Below are positions 50,341 through 60,008 of a stretch of DNA of 64,000 bases, in pieces. Origin of the DNA: Thauera sp. 28 (GTDB lineage: Bacteria; Pseudomonadota; Gammaproteobacteria; Burkholderiales; Rhodocyclaceae). A model generated the notes under the pieces. That model was not told the origin of the DNA. It worked only from the letters and a program-made list of their open reading frames with translations, and searched no databases. Position 1 is the first letter of the stretch. Each line of letters begins with the position of its first letter. The stretch lies in contig NZ_AMXA01000012.1 of NCBI RefSeq assembly GCF_000310145.2, forward strand, positions 49,849 to 113,848. Reading direction: 5' to 3'. A program made the translations under genes and the position numbers.

Positions 50341-51249
50341 ATGGACGGCTACAAGCGGATTCCGACGGTGGCAGCCAGCGTGGGCGAGGCGCTCACGCTC
50401 GGGCGTGCGTTCTGGCAGCTCACCAAGCCGCGGGTGGTGGCGCTGCTGGTGCTCACGGCCTGGGTGGGCATGATGCTTGCCAGCGCCGGGCTGCCCGATC
50501 TTGCCTTGATGGCGCTGGCGAGCCTGGGCATCGCCATGGTGTCGGGTGCGGCGGCGGCCTTCAACCACGTGCTCGACCAGAAGATCGATGCCCGCATGGC
50601 GCGCACGCGGATGCGTCCTCTACCGGCCGGGCGTTTGAGCAGCGTGCAGGCGGTGAGCTTTGCATTTGCGCTTGCCGGCGCGGGCTTTGCCCTGCTGCTG
50701 GTGGCGGTCAATGCGCTGACCGCGTGGCTGACGCTCGCCGGCCTGTTCGGCTATGCGGTGGTCTACACCGTGTTCCTCAAGCGCGCGACGCCGCAGAACA
50801 TCGTGATCGGCGGTGTGGCAGGGGCGCTGCCCCCGGTGCTGGGGTGGACGGCGATGACCGGCAGTGTGGGCGCCGAAGCCCTGCTGCTGATGATGATCAT
50901 CTTCACCTGGACGCCGCCGCACTTCTGGGCGCTGGCCATCCACCGCGTGGAGGATTACCGTCGCGCCGGCCTGCCGATGTTGCCGGTGACCCATGGCATC
51001 GCCTTCACCCGCACGCTGGTACTGCTCTATACCGTGCTGCTGCTGGCGGTGAGCCTGTTGCCTTACCTGGTCGGCATGAGCGGGCTGTTCTACCTGGTGG
51101 GCAGTCTGGTGCTGAACCTGCAGTTCCTGCGCCACGCCTGGCGGCTCAAGTTCGCGCCGCGCGCCGACACCGCGATCCGAACCTTCCGCTTCTCGATCAC
51201 CCACCTGATGTTGCTGTTTCTGGTGCTGCTGGCCGACCACTACCTGTAA
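50341..51249 (+). CDS. ctaB: Protoheme IX farnesyltransferase (CtaB/CyoE)
   Basis: UbiA-family prenyltransferase of 302 aa that makes heme O. The key motif NHVLDQKIDARMARTRMRPLP carries the Asp/Arg residues that bind farnesyl diphosphate-Mg2+, and the second motif is near DxxxD-type RVEDYRRAGLPMLPV. Nine hydrophobic helices are visible. The start at 50341 (MDGYKRIPTV) is preferred over the upstream GTG at 50278. No sco gene follows, although one is usual at this position in relatives. Confidence 0.95.
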   Translation: MDGYKRIPTVAASVGEALTLGRAFWQLTKPRVVALLVLTAWVGMMLASAGLPDLALMALASLGIAMVSGAAAAFNHVLDQKIDARMARTRMRPLPAGRLSSVQAVSFAFALAGAGFALLLVAVNALTAWLTLAGLFGYAVVYTVFLKRATPQNIVIGGVAGALPPVLGWTAMTGSVGAEALLLMMIIFTWTPPHFWALAIHRVEDYRRAGLPMLPVTHGIAFTRTLVLLYTVLLLAVSLLPYLVGMSGLFYLVGSLVLNLQFLRHAWRLKFAPRADTAIRTFRFSITHLMLLFLVLLADHYL

Positions 51250-51296
51250 TCGCCGGTCCGACCGCTTGGTCCGGCCGATCGGGGGCGTGATCCGCC

Positions 51297-53186
<1,890 letters not shown>

Positions 53187-53228
53187 CCTGCCATTTTAGC
53201 CTCCGCGCCGCTGACCGGGCAGACGGTT

Positions 53229-53728
53229 GGGCGCGATTGCCTTCAACCCCTCGCGACTGGCGTCGCTCCTACAGGAGAGGCGCCGCGTACATCGGTCCGC
53301 CGTAGGAGCGGCGCCAGCCGCGAGCTTTGCGGGGCTTGCGACGAGCCCTGTCGCCTTCAACCCCTCGCGACTGGCGTCGCTCCTACAGGAGAAGCGCCGC
53401 GCACATCGGTCCGCCGTAGGAGCGGCGTCAGCCGCGAGCTTTGCGGGGCTTGCGACGAGCCCTGTCGCTTTCAACCCCTCGCAACTGGCGTCGCTCCTAC
53501 AGGAGAAGCGCCGCGCACATCAGTCCGCCGTAGGGGCGGCGCCAGCCGCGAGCTTTGCGGGGCTTGCGACGAGCCCTGTCGCTTTCAACCCCTCGCGACT
53601 GGCGTCGCTCCTACAGGAGAAGCGCCGCGCACGTCAGTCCGCCGTAGGAGCGGCGCCAGCCGCGAGCTTTGCGGGGCTTGCGATGAGCCCTGTCGCTTTC
53701 AACCCCTCGCGACTGGCGTCGCTCCTAC
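53229..53728. repeat. Tandem array of REP-like units (114-bp period, 4 full copies plus a partial)
   Basis: The segment from TTCAACCCCTCGCGACTGG recurs at 53241, 53355, 53469, 53583 and 53697, exactly 114 bp apart. Each unit carries CTCGCGACTGGCGTCGCTCCTAC and an inverted counterpart GTAGGAGCGGCGCCAGCCGCGAG, so each is a head-to-head REP pair (REPIN-like) joined by a unique middle. Copies differ by a few bases only. The last copy stops after the first REP arm. Because 114 is divisible by 3 the array stays open in several frames, but no real gene is indicated. Confidence 0.9.
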
Positions 53729-53768
53729 GGGGGGTGGGAGAAGGGGAGTTGGGTGGACGAAATCTAAG

Positions 53769-53783
53769 TTTGTCCTGGACAAA
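53769..53783. promoter_or_regulatory. Operator-like palindrome upstream of the MerR/CarH-like gene (O3)
   Basis: TTTGTCCTGGACAAA is a perfect 15-bp palindrome around one central base. It is identical, on the other strand, to O1 in front of the folE2 operon. It overlaps a possible -35 element TGGACA (53776-53781), which is followed after 17 bp by TAACAT (53799-53804), so binding would block the regulator's own promoter. Confidence 0.75.
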
Positions 53784-53859
53784 GCGGAGGGGGCTGCCTA
53801 ACATTCGCATCACTGATGGAACCCGTCCCGAGGTTCCAGTCTGGACGTCCGGCCCGCCC

Positions 53860-54771
53860 ATGAACGACATCGCCCGTTTCGAACCCGTCCATAACATCGC
53901 TGCCGTCGAGCGCGACACCGGCATTGCGAAGGATACCTTGCGGGTGTGGGAGCGACGCTACGGCTTTCCGACGCCGGCGCGTGACGCCAACGGCGAGCGT
54001 CTGTACGCGCCCGAGCAGGTCGATAAGCTGCGCCTGATCCGTCGTTTGCTAGACCACGGACGACGGCCTGCGCGCATCGTGGGGGCGAGCGCGGACGAAC
54101 TCGCGCGCATGCTCGACGAGTGCCTTGCCACGAGTGCGGCAGCGCCCGGCTGCGACGGCAGCCTGCTCGAGCTCGTGCGCCTGCATCGCAGCGTCGAACT
54201 TGCGCAGGCCTTGCGCCATGCGCTGATGAAGCAAGGCCTGCAGCGTTTCGTGGCCGACACGGTCGCGCCGCTCGCGGCCGCAGTGGGCGAGGCCTGGATG
54301 CGCGGCGAGGTCGACGTCCCCGAGGAGCACCTGTTTACCGAGCAGGTGCAGAACGTGCTGCGCGGCGCGATTGGTGCCCAGGCGGCAAGCGGTGGCCGGC
54401 CGCGTGTGCTGCTCACCACCTTCCCCGAGGAGGAGCATGTGCTCGGCCTGCTGATGGCCGAAGCCATGCTCGTACCCGAGGGCGCCTGCTGTGTCTCGCT
54501 CGGCACGCGCACGCCGCTTGCCGACATCCGCAGTGCGGCGGTGGCGGGCGGCTTCGACATCGTCGGCCTGTCCTTCAGCATTGCCTACCCGGCGCGCCAG
54601 GCCATCGAGGGCTTGCTGGCGCTGCGCGAAATGCTGCCGACGACGGTGGATATCTGGGCCGGCGGGGCCGCAGTGCGCGACAAACAGAAGCGCCTGCCGG
54701 GCGTCCGCGTCGTCGGCGATCTCGACGGTACGCTGGCCGCGCTGCAGCAGTGGCGCGCGCAACACAGCTGA
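53860..54771 (+). CDS. MerR-family regulator with cobalamin-binding domain (CarH/LitR-like photoreceptor)
   Basis: A 303-aa regulator. Residues ~10-80 are a MerR helix-turn-helix (DTLRVWERRYGFPTPARDANGERLY). Residues ~95-170 are a helical B12-binding-2 domain holding Trp146-x9-Glu156-His157, the hallmark of AdoCbl photoreceptors. The C-terminal Rossmann domain holds Glu191-x-His193-x-x-Gly196 (EEHVLG), equivalent to the lower-ligand motif. In CarH/LitR, dark AdoCbl-bound tetramers repress and light breaks them. The ATG at 53860 is chosen because the family starts here; in-frame upstream sequence is only repeat DNA. Likely targets are its own promoter and the folE2-SDR operon. Confidence 0.9.
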   Translation: MNDIARFEPVHNIAAVERDTGIAKDTLRVWERRYGFPTPARDANGERLYAPEQVDKLRLIRRLLDHGRRPARIVGASADELARMLDECLATSAAAPGCDGSLLELVRLHRSVELAQALRHALMKQGLQRFVADTVAPLAAAVGEAWMRGEVDVPEEHLFTEQVQNVLRGAIGAQAASGGRPRVLLTTFPEEEHVLGLLMAEAMLVPEGACCVSLGTRTPLADIRSAAVAGGFDIVGLSFSIAYPARQAIEGLLALREMLPTTVDIWAGGAAVRDKQKRLPGVRVVGDLDGTLAALQQWRAQHS

Positions 54772-54804
54772 AGGCGCGCGCAGCCGCTCCCCTGGTGCCG
54801 GCCG

Positions 54805-56505
54805 TTATGCGGGGACGCGTGCCGGCTCGCCGTTACCGTCGTTGTCGGTGTCCGGACCGTCTTCGACCTGGTGCGGCAGCAGGTCGCCATCGAGCACTGC
54901 GAGCATGCGTGCCCCCTTGGCGACCTGTTCCGCTGCCCGGCGCTGCAGGCTCGCCAGCCGCAGCCACTCCTGCATGGTGTTGATGTCCAGCCGCGCGTGC
55001 GCGCCCTGCAGCAGCAGCGCCTCCTTGAGCGCCTGGTAGCGGTTCTCGGTATCGAGCAGCAACTGCTCCACGCGGACCGCGTTGAAATCGGTCTGGCTCG
55101 CGTCTGCGCTGGCAGCCAGGTTGGCCGCGGCCTGGCGGAAGGCATCGGCGGCAGCCACCAGCTCGGGCTCGGACGGCGGGCCCAGTACCGTGCCCAGGCT
55201 GCAAGCCTGGCGTGCGGCGCCGACTGCGCTCTGCTGGTACTGCAGTGTGCGCAGGCTGTGCGCAAGCGCCTCGACCAGCGCGGGCGGCAGGCTTGCCACG
55301 CTGAGCTTGCGCACATAGGCGGCGATTGCAGGGCCGAGGGCGTCGAGTGCGCCGGCCTGGCGTTCGATCCAGGGTTCGTCGGGTGGCGTACGCGTGCTCG
55401 CGGTCAACGCGGTCACCGCAAAACTCTGCGTGCGCCCCAGCTCCAGGCGGAGTGCGCGTAATGCCAGGTCGGGCACCGCGAGCGAGTTGGCATCGAGGTG
55501 GCGTGGGCGGGCGATCTCTTCCTCGCGGCTGCGGAAACGGCTCGACAGCAGGCGCAGCATGCCGCCGGCCAGCGGCACCATCAGCAGCACGCCGAGCAGG
55601 TTGAACAGGGTGTGGAACATGGCGATCGTGACCGCCGGCGTGGCGGGCTGCTCCATCCATTCTCTCGTCATGCCCAGCAGCGTGATCAGCAGCGGCAGCA
55701 GCAGCAGCGCCACGGTGCCGGTGACGAGGTTGAACATCACGTGCGCGGCGGCCAGGCGGCGCGCATTGGAGGTGGCGCCGATGGCCGACAGGATGGCGGT
55801 GGAGGTGGTGCCGATGTTGGTGCCGATGACCATCGCGCAAGCCGCTTCCACCGACATCAGCCCGCCCTGAGCGGCGGTGATGATGATCGCGATCACTGCG
55901 CCCGAGGCCTGCATCAGCACGGTGAGCAAGGTGCCGATGCCGACCAGGATGATCCAGCCCATCACCCCCGGGCTGATGTAGTCCTGCAGGTTGAGCGCGG
56001 CGCCGAAGCCGGAAAAGGTGTCCTTGAGCACGTCGATGCCGAGGAACAACACGCCGAAGCCGGCCAGTGCCTGGCCCAGTGCGCGCATGCGCAGGCTGCG
56101 TCCGGCCAGCATGAGCGCGGCGCCGATGCCGACGAAGGGCAGGGCGAAGGCGTCGATCTTGAAGCTGAAGCCGAGCGCGGCTACCAGCCAGGCATTGAGC
56201 GTGGTGCCGACGTTGGAGCCGAAGATCACCCAGATCGCGTTCTTGAGCGACAGCAGGCCGGTGTTGACGAAACCGATGCTGGCAACGGTCACGGCGGTGG
56301 AGGACTGCACCAGGGCCGTCATGGTCATGCCTGCCGCCAGCCCGCGCAGCGGCGTCGCCGTGCCGCGCTCGAGCATGCCCTCGAGCGCGCGGCCCGCGGC
56401 CAGCTTGAGGCCTTCGGTGAGCATGTGCATGCCGAGCAGGAACAGGCCGATGCCGCCGAGCAGGCCGGCGACGACCTCGAAGGTGCTGATGGGGTTGGTA
56501 TCCAG
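54805..56505 (-). CDS. Na/Pi cotransporter family protein with PhoU-like C-terminus
   Basis: Membrane protein of about 567 aa. Two inverted PNaS repeats are seen, each with a QSSTAVT-type or QASGAVI-type motif (ALVQSSTAVTVASIGFVNTG; VLMQASGAVIAIIITA) and further Gly-rich helices. A cytoplasmic helical PhoU-like part fills the last ~200 residues. Members transport phosphate with Na+. The start is uncertain: CTG at 56505 (then Asp-Thr-Asn-Pro) has GGAGA upstream and fits the family; TTG at 56553 and ATG at 56649 are alternatives. It is convergent with the MerR-type gene and divergent from the folE2 operon. Confidence 0.88.
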   Translation of the reverse strand: MDTNPISTFEVVAGLLGGIGLFLLGMHMLTEGLKLAAGRALEGMLERGTATPLRGLAAGMTMTALVQSSTAVTVASIGFVNTGLLSLKNAIWVIFGSNVGTTLNAWLVAALGFSFKIDAFALPFVGIGAALMLAGRSLRMRALGQALAGFGVLFLGIDVLKDTFSGFGAALNLQDYISPGVMGWIILVGIGTLLTVLMQASGAVIAIIITAAQGGLMSVEAACAMVIGTNIGTTSTAILSAIGATSNARRLAAAHVMFNLVTGTVALLLLPLLITLLGMTREWMEQPATPAVTIAMFHTLFNLLGVLLMVPLAGGMLRLLSSRFRSREEEIARPRHLDANSLAVPDLALRALRLELGRTQSFAVTALTASTRTPPDEPWIERQAGALDALGPAIAAYVRKLSVASLPPALVEALAHSLRTLQYQQSAVGAARQACSLGTVLGPPSEPELVAAADAFRQAAANLAASADASQTDFNAVRVEQLLLDTENRYQALKEALLLQGAHARLDINTMQEWLRLASLQRRAAEQVAKGARMLAVLDGDLLPHQVEDGPDTDNDGNGEPARVPA

Positions 56506-56694
56506 GGGCTGTCTCCGCGCTTTGATTACGTATCTTGTGTCGGCGAACCGCAAGCGTAATACCGCAAGCCCCGGTTGTGGTGCGACTTTGTTCCGCCGAG
56601 GGCGTCCCGTGCTGGCCGGCGCTGCTCGGGGGACAGCGCGGCGCAGCATCGCGCCGGGCGGCTTGGGGCACTTGTTCTTGTGTTCTTTACTCTA

Positions 56695-56709
56695 TTTGTC
56701 CAGGACAAA
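56695..56709. promoter_or_regulatory. Operator-like palindrome upstream of the folE2 operon (O1)
   Basis: TTTGTCCAGGACAAA is a perfect palindrome around a central A, identical in sequence to O3. It ends 3 bp before the -35 box of the operon promoter. Confidence 0.8.
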
Positions 56710-56712
56710 ACA

Positions 56713-56741
56713 TTGACATCTACGATGGGCTGGCCTATCGT
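56713..56741 (+). promoter_or_regulatory. Promoter of the folE2-SDR operon
   Basis: A consensus -35 TTGACA (56713-56718) is followed after exactly 17 bp by TATCGT (56736-56741). The predicted start is near 56748, about 28 bp before the first ATG of the operon. It is flanked by O1 and O2. Confidence 0.75.
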
Positions 56742-56759
56742 TTGATCGTCGCTTACTTC

Positions 56760-56770
56760 TGTCCAGGACA
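56760..56770. promoter_or_regulatory. Operator-like palindrome over the ribosome binding site (O2)
   Basis: TGTCCAGGACA is the 11-bp core of O1/O3, 63 bp (about six helical turns) from O1 centre to centre. It contains the AGGA that is the likely Shine-Dalgarno sequence of the next gene (ATG at 56776). Confidence 0.7.
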
Positions 56771-56775
56771 TAGCT

Positions 56776-57096
56776 ATGAACGAGAAGACGCTCCCACGCT
56801 GGCTCGGCGGTCTGTCGGTCGCAGCCGTCTGTTCGCTGCTGCCTCATGTCGCCCAAGCCGAGCGGCTCGCGCCGGGCGCGCCGTTGGCGGTGGCACCGGT
56901 CATGGTCGCTGTGGTGACCCAGGACGGCGCGCCGATGCCCGTAAAGGGCGCCAGGGCGGTGCCGATCGATCTGCTCATCTTCATGCATCGCCCGGATCTG
57001 CCCGTGCGCGCGGCACCGCTTGCACTGCCCAGCGCGCAACCCGACGCCCTCCCCATCGCCAACCCCGGCGCCATCCGCCACAAGGAACGCTCATGA
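56776..57096 (+). CDS. Small exported protein of unknown function, first gene of the folE2 operon
   Basis: A 106-aa protein with a clear signal peptide: a charged start, hydrophobic [19 protein letters not shown] and likely cleavage after AQA. The mature part is Pro/Ala-rich, with a hydrophobic stretch [13 protein letters not shown] do not recognise a family. Its ATG follows AGGA inside operator O2, and its TGA overlaps the folE2 ATG (ATGA), so it is translated and coupled to folE2. It could be a leader gene or a periplasmic partner of the lipid-modifying enzymes. Confidence 0.65.
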   Translation: MNEKTLPRWLGGLSVAAVCSLLPHVAQAERLAPGAPLAVAPVMVAVVTQDGAPMPVKGARAVPIDLLIFMHRPDLPVRAAPLALPSAQPDALPIANPGAIRHKERS

Positions 57097-57899
57097 ACGC
57101 CCCTGACAAGTTCTTTCTGCCCGACGTGCAGGCCAGTGCCGACCACCGCGCCCTCCCGATCCAGCGCGTGGGCGTGCGCGGCCTGCGCTACCCGATGTCC
57201 CTGCGCGATAGTGCGGGTTCGGTGCAACACACCGTGGTCACGCTGGAGATGACGGTTGGCCTGCCGGCCGACGTCAAGGGCACGCACATGTCGCGCTTCG
57301 TCGAACTGCTCGAGGCCGAGCGCGAGGCGCTCGACCTCGCCGGTCTGCGTCGCCTGTTCGCCGACATGCTGGTGCGCCTGGAGGCGGACAGCGGGCGCAT
57401 CGAGGCGCGCTTTCCCTGGTTCATCAACAAGCTCGCGCCGGTCTCGGGCGTGGCCAGCCTGCTCGACATGGACGCCTGCGTGGTGGTCGAGCGCGTGGAG
57501 GATGGCGTGGTGGCCACGACGCTCGAAGTGACCGTGCCGGTGACCAGCCTGTGCCCGTGCTCGAAGAAGATCTCCGCCTATGGCGCGCACAACCAGCGCT
57601 CCCACATCACGCTCAAGGCTCGCCTGCGTGGCGACCTGGATATCGACGCACTGGTGCGCATGGCCGAGGAGGAGGCGTCTTGCGAGGTCTTCGGCCTGCT
57701 CAAGCGCCCGGATGAGAAGTGGGTCACCGAGCGCGCCTATGACAACCCCAAGTTCGTCGAGGATCTGGTGCGCGACATCGCACTGCGCCTGCGCGCCGAC
57801 GCCCGCATCGCCGCGTGGTCGGTGCAGTCCGAGAACTTCGAGTCGATCCACAACCATTCCGCGTACGCCCTGATCGAGGGCGAGAACGCGGCGGAGTGA
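57093..57899 (+). CDS. folE2: GTP cyclohydrolase FolE2 (type IB)
   Basis: A 268-aa GCYH-IB enzyme converting GTP to 7,8-dihydroneopterin triphosphate. It has the catalytic Cys-containing [11 protein letters not shown], the [10 protein letters not shown] segment and the N-terminal [14 protein letters not shown]. The family works with several metals and often replaces FolE under zinc limitation, but here its control by a CarH-like repressor is suggested by context. The pterin might serve a light-related cofactor such as MTHF for photolyase or cryptochrome; neither is in the window. Start at ATG 57093, overlapping the previous gene. Confidence 0.95.
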   Translation: MNAPDKFFLPDVQASADHRALPIQRVGVRGLRYPMSLRDSAGSVQHTVVTLEMTVGLPADVKGTHMSRFVELLEAEREALDLAGLRRLFADMLVRLEADSGRIEARFPWFINKLAPVSGVASLLDMDACVVVERVEDGVVATTLEVTVPVTSLCPCSKKISAYGAHNQRSHITLKARLRGDLDIDALVRMAEEEASCEVFGLLKRPDEKWVTERAYDNPKFVEDLVRDIALRLRADARIAAWSVQSENFESIHNHSAYALIEGENAAE

Positions 57900-57903
57900 C
57901 GTC

Positions 57904-59250
57904 ATGAAGATGGGTGAGCTCGAGCGCCTGGGTGCGGGTGACACGCGCCGGGTGGCGGTGGTCGGCGGCGGCATCGCCGGCCTCGGCACGGCCTGGCTGC
58001 TGGCACAGCGCGACCGCGTGACGCTGTTCGAAGCGGGCGACTACGTCGGCGGCCACACCAACACGGTGGACGTCACCCTCGAGGGGCGCACCCATCCGGT
58101 CGATACCGGTTTCCTGGTCTTCAACCGCCGCACCTACCCGAACCTGTGCGCGCTCTTCGCACTGCTCGGCGTCGAGGCGGTGGAAACCGAGATGAGCTTC
58201 GGCGTCAGCCTCGCCGGCCCCGGGCTGGAGTGGGCGGGTACCAACCTGGACACGGTGTTTGCGCAGCGCGCCAACCTGCTGCGCCCCGCCTTCCTGGGCA
58301 TGGTGCGCGACATCATGCGCTTCAACCGCGAGACGACGCGTCTGGCGGCCGCAGGTGGGATGCCGGCGATCTCGCTCGGTGACTATCTTGAGCTCGAGGG
58401 CTACGGCCAGGCCTTTTGCGACTGGTACCTGCTACCGATGGCGGCCGCGATCTGGTCGTGTCCGACGCGCACCATGCTCGACTACCCGCTCGCCACCTTC
58501 GTCCAGTTCTGCCACAACCATGGCCTGCTGCAGGTCCTCGACCGTCCGCGCTGGCTCACGGTCGAAGGCGGTGGGCGCAGCTACGTGCGCCGCATGCTCG
58601 GTCGCCTGGACGATGTGCGCGTTGGCCACCCGGTGCTGCGCGTCGAGCGCGACGCGCTGGGCGTGCGCGTGCATACGCGTGCCGGCGTCGAGCGCTTCGA
58701 CGAGGTCGTGTTCGCCTGTCACAGCGACCAGACGCTCGCCATCCTGGGCGAGGGGGCGAGCGAGCAGGAACGCCGCATCCTCGGCGCGGTGCGCTACCAG
58801 GACAACCTTGCCATTCTGCATACCGACCCCGCGCTGCTGCCGCAGCGGCGCAAGGTGTGGTCGGCGTGGAACTACCTGTCCGGCGAGGGCGAGCCCGACG
58901 ACCGCCCGGTGTCGGTGAGCTATCTCATCAACCGCCTGCAGCCGCTGCCCTTTGAGACGCCGGTGGTGGTGTCGCTCAACCCCTTCCTCGAGCCGGACAG
59001 TGAGCGTGTCATCGGCCGCTTCCACTACGCCCACCCGGTGTTCGACCAGGGCGCGATCGACGCCCAGGCCGCGCTGCCGGCCATCCAGGGCAACAACCGC
59101 AGCTGGTTCGCCGGGGCCTGGACCGGTTACGGTTTCCATGAAGATGGCCTCAAGTCGGCGGTGGCCGTTGCCGAGGCAATGGGCGTCGAGGTGCCATGGC
59201 GGCGCGGTCGTGTCACGGCCGTCGAGCCTGCGCTGGAGCTCGCGGCCTGA
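57904..59250 (+). CDS. FAD-dependent amine-oxidase-like oxidoreductase
   Basis: A 448-aa flavoprotein. The Rossmann FAD motif is VAVVGGGIAGLGTAWLLAQRD, then the GG-doublet-like region VGGHTNTVDV. The C-terminal FAD-binding piece is AGAWTGYGFHEDGLKSAVAVAE. The family groups with phytoene-desaturase-like oxidoreductases of DUF1365/Cfa clusters. In singlet-oxygen-induced clusters relatives act on unsaturated or cyclopropane-type fatty acyl chains, though the exact reaction is not fixed here. It starts 4 bp after folE2. Confidence 0.9.
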   Translation: MKMGELERLGAGDTRRVAVVGGGIAGLGTAWLLAQRDRVTLFEAGDYVGGHTNTVDVTLEGRTHPVDTGFLVFNRRTYPNLCALFALLGVEAVETEMSFGVSLAGPGLEWAGTNLDTVFAQRANLLRPAFLGMVRDIMRFNRETTRLAAAGGMPAISLGDYLELEGYGQAFCDWYLLPMAAAIWSCPTRTMLDYPLATFVQFCHNHGLLQVLDRPRWLTVEGGGRSYVRRMLGRLDDVRVGHPVLRVERDALGVRVHTRAGVERFDEVVFACHSDQTLAILGEGASEQERRILGAVRYQDNLAILHTDPALLPQRRKVWSAWNYLSGEGEPDDRPVSVSYLINRLQPLPFETPVVVSLNPFLEPDSERVIGRFHYAHPVFDQGAIDAQAALPAIQGNNRSWFAGAWTGYGFHEDGLKSAVAVAEAMGVEVPWRRGRVTAVEPALELAA

Positions 59251-60008
59251 TGAACGCCGCCGTATGCTTCGGTGCGGTGATGCATGAGCGCCACGTCCAG
59301 GCGCACAACCGCTTCATCTACCCCACAGCCTTCCTGCGCCTGCCGCTGGGCAGGCTCGACACCTTGCAGGTGCCCCTGCTCGGCATCGACCGCCCCAACG
59401 TGTTCGCCATATACAGCCGCGACCACGGCGCCCGCGACGGTAGCCCGCTGCTGCCATGGATTCGCGGCGTGCTCGACCGGCATGGCCTGGGCGAGCTGTG
59501 CGACGGCGAGGTGGTGCTGCAGACCATGCCGCGCATCTTCGGCTTCGTTTTCAACCCGGTCAGTTTCTGGTTCTGCCATGACCACGCGCGCAACCTGCGT
59601 GTCGTGCTTGCCGAGGTCAACAACACCTTCGGCGAGCGTCACAACTACCTGGTGCACCACCCCGACCTGCGCCCGATTGCGGCGGGCGACGAGTTGCGCG
59701 CGCGCAAGTGCTTCCACGTCTCGCCCTTCTTCCCGGTGCGCGGCGAGTACCGCTTCCGCTTCGAGCGCCAGGGCGAGGTGCACGCGGTGTCGGTCGACCT
59801 GTGGGACGAGGGCGCGCTGCGCCTGAGCACCCGCCTGTCCGGTCGCGCCCAGGCGCTCGACGGCTCCGCGATGCGCAAGTGGCTGGTCCGCCAACCCTTC
59901 ATGACCCTGGGCGTCGTCGCCCGCATCCATTGGCAGGCCTTGCGCCTGGCCCTGCGTCGGGTGAGCTTCCATCGCAAGCCCGCGCCACCGCTTGAGGAGA
60001 CCACCTGA
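59250..60008 (+). CDS. DUF1365 domain-containing protein
   Basis: A 252-aa cytoplasmic protein of the DUF1365 family. Family features are MHERHVQAHNRFIYPTAF near the start and the core FGFVFNPVSFWFCHDHARNLR, FGERHNYLVH and ARKCFHVSPFFPVRGEYRF. Members accompany the FAD oxidoreductase and Cfa-like gene in stress- or light-induced lipid clusters. No enzymatic activity is established. Its ATG overlaps the preceding TGA and its own stop overlaps cfa (TGATG). Confidence 0.88.
   Translation: MNAAVCFGAVMHERHVQAHNRFIYPTAFLRLPLGRLDTLQVPLLGIDRPNVFAIYSRDHGARDGSPLLPWIRGVLDRHGLGELCDGEVVLQTMPRIFGFVFNPVSFWFCHDHARNLRVVLAEVNNTFGERHNYLVHHPDLRPIAAGDELRARKCFHVSPFFPVRGEYRFRFERQGEVHAVSVDLWDEGALRLSTRLSGRAQALDGSAMRKWLVRQPFMTLGVVARIHWQALRLALRRVSFHRKPAPPLEETT

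Noticed and set aside
53227..53859. N-terminal extension of the MerR-type regulator through the repeats
   Set aside because: The family N-terminus starts at 53860, and operator and promoter elements lie in between.
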